Part shown: positions 5,618 through 7,225 of the stretch, one piece after another
How the letters are laid out: each line of letters begins with the position of its first letter
Position numbering within the stretch: the stretch's first letter is position 1
DNA from: Xanthobacteraceae bacterium
Lineage (GTDB): Bacteria > Pseudomonadota > Alphaproteobacteria > Rhizobiales > Xanthobacteraceae
Reading direction: 5' to 3'
Assembly (NCBI GenBank): GCA_030037185.1
Contig: JASHRR010000011.1
Span: forward strand, 1-7,225
Length of the DNA: 7,225 nt
Notes under the pieces: model-generated
The model's input: only the letters and a program-made list of their open reading frames with translations
The model's database searches: none
What the model was told of the DNA's origin: nothing
Translations under genes and position numbers: made by a program

Positions 5618-5962
5618 TCTCGCCGAGGAGGTCGGTCCCCGCTTCGATGGCCGTGCCAAGGTCACCGGCGCCGCCCACTTTACGGTCGACTTCGTAGCCG
5701 CCGGCATGCTGCACGGCCGCATCCTACGGCTCGCCCCTGGCGCATGCGTACACAGGTTCGCTCGATCGACCTCACTGCGGCGGCGAGCCTCTCAGTTCGC
5801 GGAGCCATTGCCATCGCGCAGCCGGACAATCCGCCAACCGCGACGCTGCCCTACGTCGGCGCGCCGGTTGCATGCCGTTGCAGCATCCTTGATGGGTGGA
5901 TCAACGCCACGACGGGGAAGCAGGAGACCTCAGGAGGTCTGATATATCCTGCCGCCCAGTAA
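5601..5962 (+). pseudogene. Xanthine dehydrogenase/aldehyde oxidase-type large (Mo-binding) subunit, N-terminal relic
   Basis: After the small subunit, another frame gives SPRDLAEEVGPRFDGRAKVT and GAAHFTVDFVAAGMLHGRIL, the characteristic start of the molybdopterin subunit (G-x-x-x-xRxDGRxKVTGxAxFTxD ... GML-x-xxILRSP-x-AHA). The frame breaks at about 5730-5750 (SPLAHA is visible in another frame) and resumes as VRSIDLTAAASLSVRGAIAI and YVGAPVA. It shifts again near 5871, after which only AVAAS remains recognisable. Everything beyond about 5890, including the substrate pocket and cofactor-binding segments of a subunit normally over 700 residues, is missing. The last frame runs to TAA at 5960-5962 without recognisable homology. 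Together with the small subunit this was probably a two-gene operon for oxidising an aldehyde or N-heterocycle; the substrate cannot be inferred. Confidence 0.85.
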
Positions 5963-6202
5963 CGCTGGCCACGCCATTTTCAACAGTTCCATCCGGCGAC
6001 GACCGGACTCATTTTTCCGCCAACCATGGAAAATTCGGCGCTGGATCACAGCGGTTGGGCACGAGGCCTTGCTGGGAGCCGACAGGTCGCCTTCCGATCT
6101 GGCGATACGGCTGCGACCAGGCCGACGACCCGGATCAGTTCATTCGCAGTCAAATGATGCGGGATGCAGTATATGGCCCCCATCATCAGAGGAGCTTTAC
6201 AC
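5963..6202 (+). other. Unassigned stretch after the hydroxylase relic
   Basis: I see no convincing gene here. Open frames exist on both strands, but their translations are Arg/Pro-rich or patchy. One minus-strand frame contains LTANELIRVVGLVAAVSPDR, which looks protein-like for about 30 residues; it may be a fragment of an unrecognised decayed gene. The segment probably contains the deletion scar that removed the rest of the hydroxylase large subunit. Confidence 0.3.
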
Positions 6203-6408
6203 GTGGTGATCGACGCAGTCGGCGGTTTGATCTGCATCAATGTGGCTTTGCCATCGACTCGATATTGGGTGCGATTGTAGGAGCGAGGTTCACATTTGCA
6301 GTCGGTGTGGGCGCATTTTTCGCTTTGTTCGGCGGGGCTGACAGCCGGCGGCAGAATGATTATTTATGTGCCGGCAGTGCAACCAAGAGCAAATTAGAGT
6401 CGTCTTAG
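6203..6408 (+). pseudogene. Probable small membrane protein ORF, frameshifted
   Basis: GTG 6203 has an excellent ribosome binding site (AGAGGAG, GGAG at 6191-6194, 8 bases upstream) and reads VVIDAVGGLICINVALPSTR before stopping at TAG 6278-6280. A one- or two-base shift near 6247 joins VVIDAVGGLICINVA to FAIDSILGAIVGARFTFAVG and VGAFFALFGG, a long hydrophobic segment ending with a polar tail at TAG 6406-6408. The corrected product, about 67 residues, would have one or two membrane helices and a Lys/Ser-rich C-terminus. The stop codon abuts the ATG of the next gene, which suggests the two were once translationally linked. The family is unrecognised. The frameshift reading is inference, and the uncorrected 25-codon ORF could be all there is. 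Confidence 0.35.
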
Positions 6409-6924
6409 ATGAAGCAAATCGACTTGAATTGCCTGTCTGAAAGACACCTGCTGGCGTTTGGAACCATCGTTCAGTGGTTTGCGCGATACGAGTTGCTTAT
6501 GCAAGAAATCATGGCAATGAGTATTGGAGCTGACTCCGGTTCTATCGTGCTTTTAACTAGCGGCCTTGATTTCAGCAAGAAACGGCAGGCTTTACTTGCT
6601 CTGCTTCGTCACCGAGACATTCCAGTCGATCAATATGACGAAATCAACAAGTTTCTTATGGTTCCTCACACCCTGTTTCCGCTGCGAAATGATATTGCGC
6701 ATTCCGGATGGGTAGTTGGTCCCTCTTCAGGCTGGATTCAACCTGATTGGATTCTGCGACTACCGCCTAGTGTCAAACCGTTACATGGTTACGGCCTTGT
6801 TGAGCAGGAAGAAGAAAAAAGCGCCTATAGCCTCGACGAATTCGGAGAAATTGTCGAAACATTGGGCGCAAACTATAGGAGCTTTGTTGAATACCTTAGG
6901 GAAATAGGATTAGTTGACAAATAG
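6409..6924 (+). CDS. HEPN-like protein of unknown function, 171 residues
   Basis: An intact ORF (ATG 6409, TAG 6922-6924) encodes a soluble, mostly helical protein starting MKQIDLNCLSERHLLAFGTI. Residues 93-98 read RNDIAH. Arg followed by a polar residue and His four positions after the intervening residues (R-x4-H) is the catalytic motif of HEPN-superfamily ribonucleases, usually between helices 3 and 4 of an all-alpha fold. The helical stretches at about 12-40 (HLLAFGTIVQWFARYELLMQ), 54-70 and 76-90 before the motif fit that layout. A Trp/Pro-rich insert (about 100-125) and an acidic segment (EQEEEK, 132-137) precede a last helix. The gene is visibly more AT-rich than its surroundings, suggesting transfer. 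No partner such as an MNT nucleotidyltransferase antitoxin is visible. The upstream small membrane ORF abuts it. HEPN assignment rests on one motif, and a non-enzymatic role is possible. Confidence 0.55.
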   Translation: MKQIDLNCLSERHLLAFGTIVQWFARYELLMQEIMAMSIGADSGSIVLLTSGLDFSKKRQALLALLRHRDIPVDQYDEINKFLMVPHTLFPLRNDIAHSGWVVGPSSGWIQPDWILRLPPSVKPLHGYGLVEQEEEKSAYSLDEFGEIVETLGANYRSFVEYLREIGLVDK

Positions 6925-6953
6925 CGTGCTCCGCGGACCGGTCAATTGACGAT

Positions 6954-7120
6954 GGTATCTATAAGAGCCACAAAGGCCTCAATAGACACGACTGCGCTGC
7001 GCGAAATGAAAGCGCGGCGCCTCGAAAGCGCAGCGCCTCGAAAGCGCAGCTCCTCGGAGCGAGACTCATCGCCAAGTGCTCGGCATCGGTCGGGTGAGCG
7101 TCTATCGGATATTGGAGGCG
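6954..7120 (+). pseudogene. Serine recombinase (resolvase/invertase), C-terminal HTH fragment, frameshifted
   Basis: Across frames the sequence reads GIYK, then KASIDTTALREMKARRL, and later LGIGRVSVYRILEA. This is the linker and C-terminal helix-turn-helix of resolvase/invertase-type serine recombinases (G-x-YKGR-x-ASID ... A-x-x-IAK-x-LGIGR-x-SVYR-x-L), which binds the recombination site. Removing 32 bases (7025-7056) restores MKARRLGARLIAK, and adding back one G near 7075 joins it to VLGIGRVSVYR. The catalytic N-terminal domain with its Ser is absent. Beyond ILEA (7120) the last frame stays open to the window edge, reading SKRATGGQGRALANAG and on, with no recognised similarity. The piece begins 30 bases after the HEPN-like gene. 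Confidence 0.7.
7017..7048 (+). repeat. 16-base tandem duplication inside the recombinase relic
   Basis: GCGCCTCGAAAGCGCA occurs twice in perfect tandem (7017-7032 and 7033-7048), followed by a degenerate partial third copy (GCTCCTCGGAGCG). The extra sequence needed to explain the frame break of the recombinase is 32 bases, exactly two 16-base units, so slippage or duplication here probably caused one of its frameshifts. Confidence 0.75.
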
Positions 7121-7225
7121 ATCTCAAAACGGGCGACGGGCGGCCAAGGCCGCGCACTCGCCAATGCTGGTGAGCGCTGGACGCAACGGCGCGGTGATGC
7201 CTGCCTCAAGGCGTGTGGTGTTCGT

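Noticed and set aside
5896..6408. 170-codon plus-strand ORF as a single gene
   Set aside because: The first two thirds are patchy with no recognisable sequence; only the last part looks like a membrane segment, and it fits better as the shifted end of an ORF starting at 6203.
6941..6950. Perfect palindrome GTCAATTGAC after the HEPN-like gene, near CCGCGG and ACCGGT
   Set aside because: There is no loop or T-run, so it is not a terminator, and short palindromes of this size are expected by chance.
1..7225. CRISPR array, tRNA or rRNA genes
   Set aside because: I saw no regularly spaced repeats, and no tRNA- or rRNA-like sequence on either strand.

Overview
The window looks like a piece of alphaproteobacterial chromosome, most likely Bradyrhizobium or a near relative (family Nitrobacteraceae). 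It is GC-rich. It carries a lysine/arginine-rich S21 protein with a long tail, an alphaproteobacterial-type H-NS protein and a sequence matching the EcfG general-stress promoter (GGAAC-N17-CGTT). The genus is an inference, because no rRNA or other marker gene is present. The striking feature is decay: most recognisable accessory genes are broken by single-base indels, stop codons or deletions, while the small housekeeping-type genes between them look intact.

Left part (1-1332, mostly minus strand): the N-terminal 238 residues of an exported protein run off the left edge. Next come a cold-shock protein gene broken by frameshifts and a 54-residue small ORF with a strong ribosome binding site.

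Middle-left (1479-3133): rpsU (ribosomal protein S21) is followed 19 bases later by a 76-residue conserved small protein. An EcfG-type promoter then precedes a 73-residue small protein. An H-NS-type nucleoid protein lies on the opposite strand. Two weak small ORFs flank the H-NS gene.

Middle (3134-3965): a graveyard of nested mobile elements. The 3' end of a group II intron (maturase C-terminus with an internal deletion, a recognisable domain V and domain VI) joins directly to the C-terminal part of a frameshifted transposase gene. This is what remains of an intron that had inserted into an insertion sequence.

Right part (4031-7225): an intact EamA/DMT-type membrane transporter is followed by a possible FNR/FixK-like palindrome. 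Next are the decayed small and large subunit genes of a xanthine dehydrogenase/aldehyde oxidase-type molybdenum hydroxylase; the large subunit keeps only its N-terminus. Then come a poorly defined stretch, a probable frameshifted small membrane ORF, an intact AT-richer gene for a 171-residue protein with an R-N-x3-H motif typical of HEPN ribonuclease domains, and the broken C-terminal helix-turn-helix end of a serine recombinase containing a 16-base tandem duplication.

No convincing complete new system is visible. The best candidate for new function is the HEPN-like gene, which sits between wreckage of mobile DNA. The most instructive structural observation is the intron-in-transposase relic.
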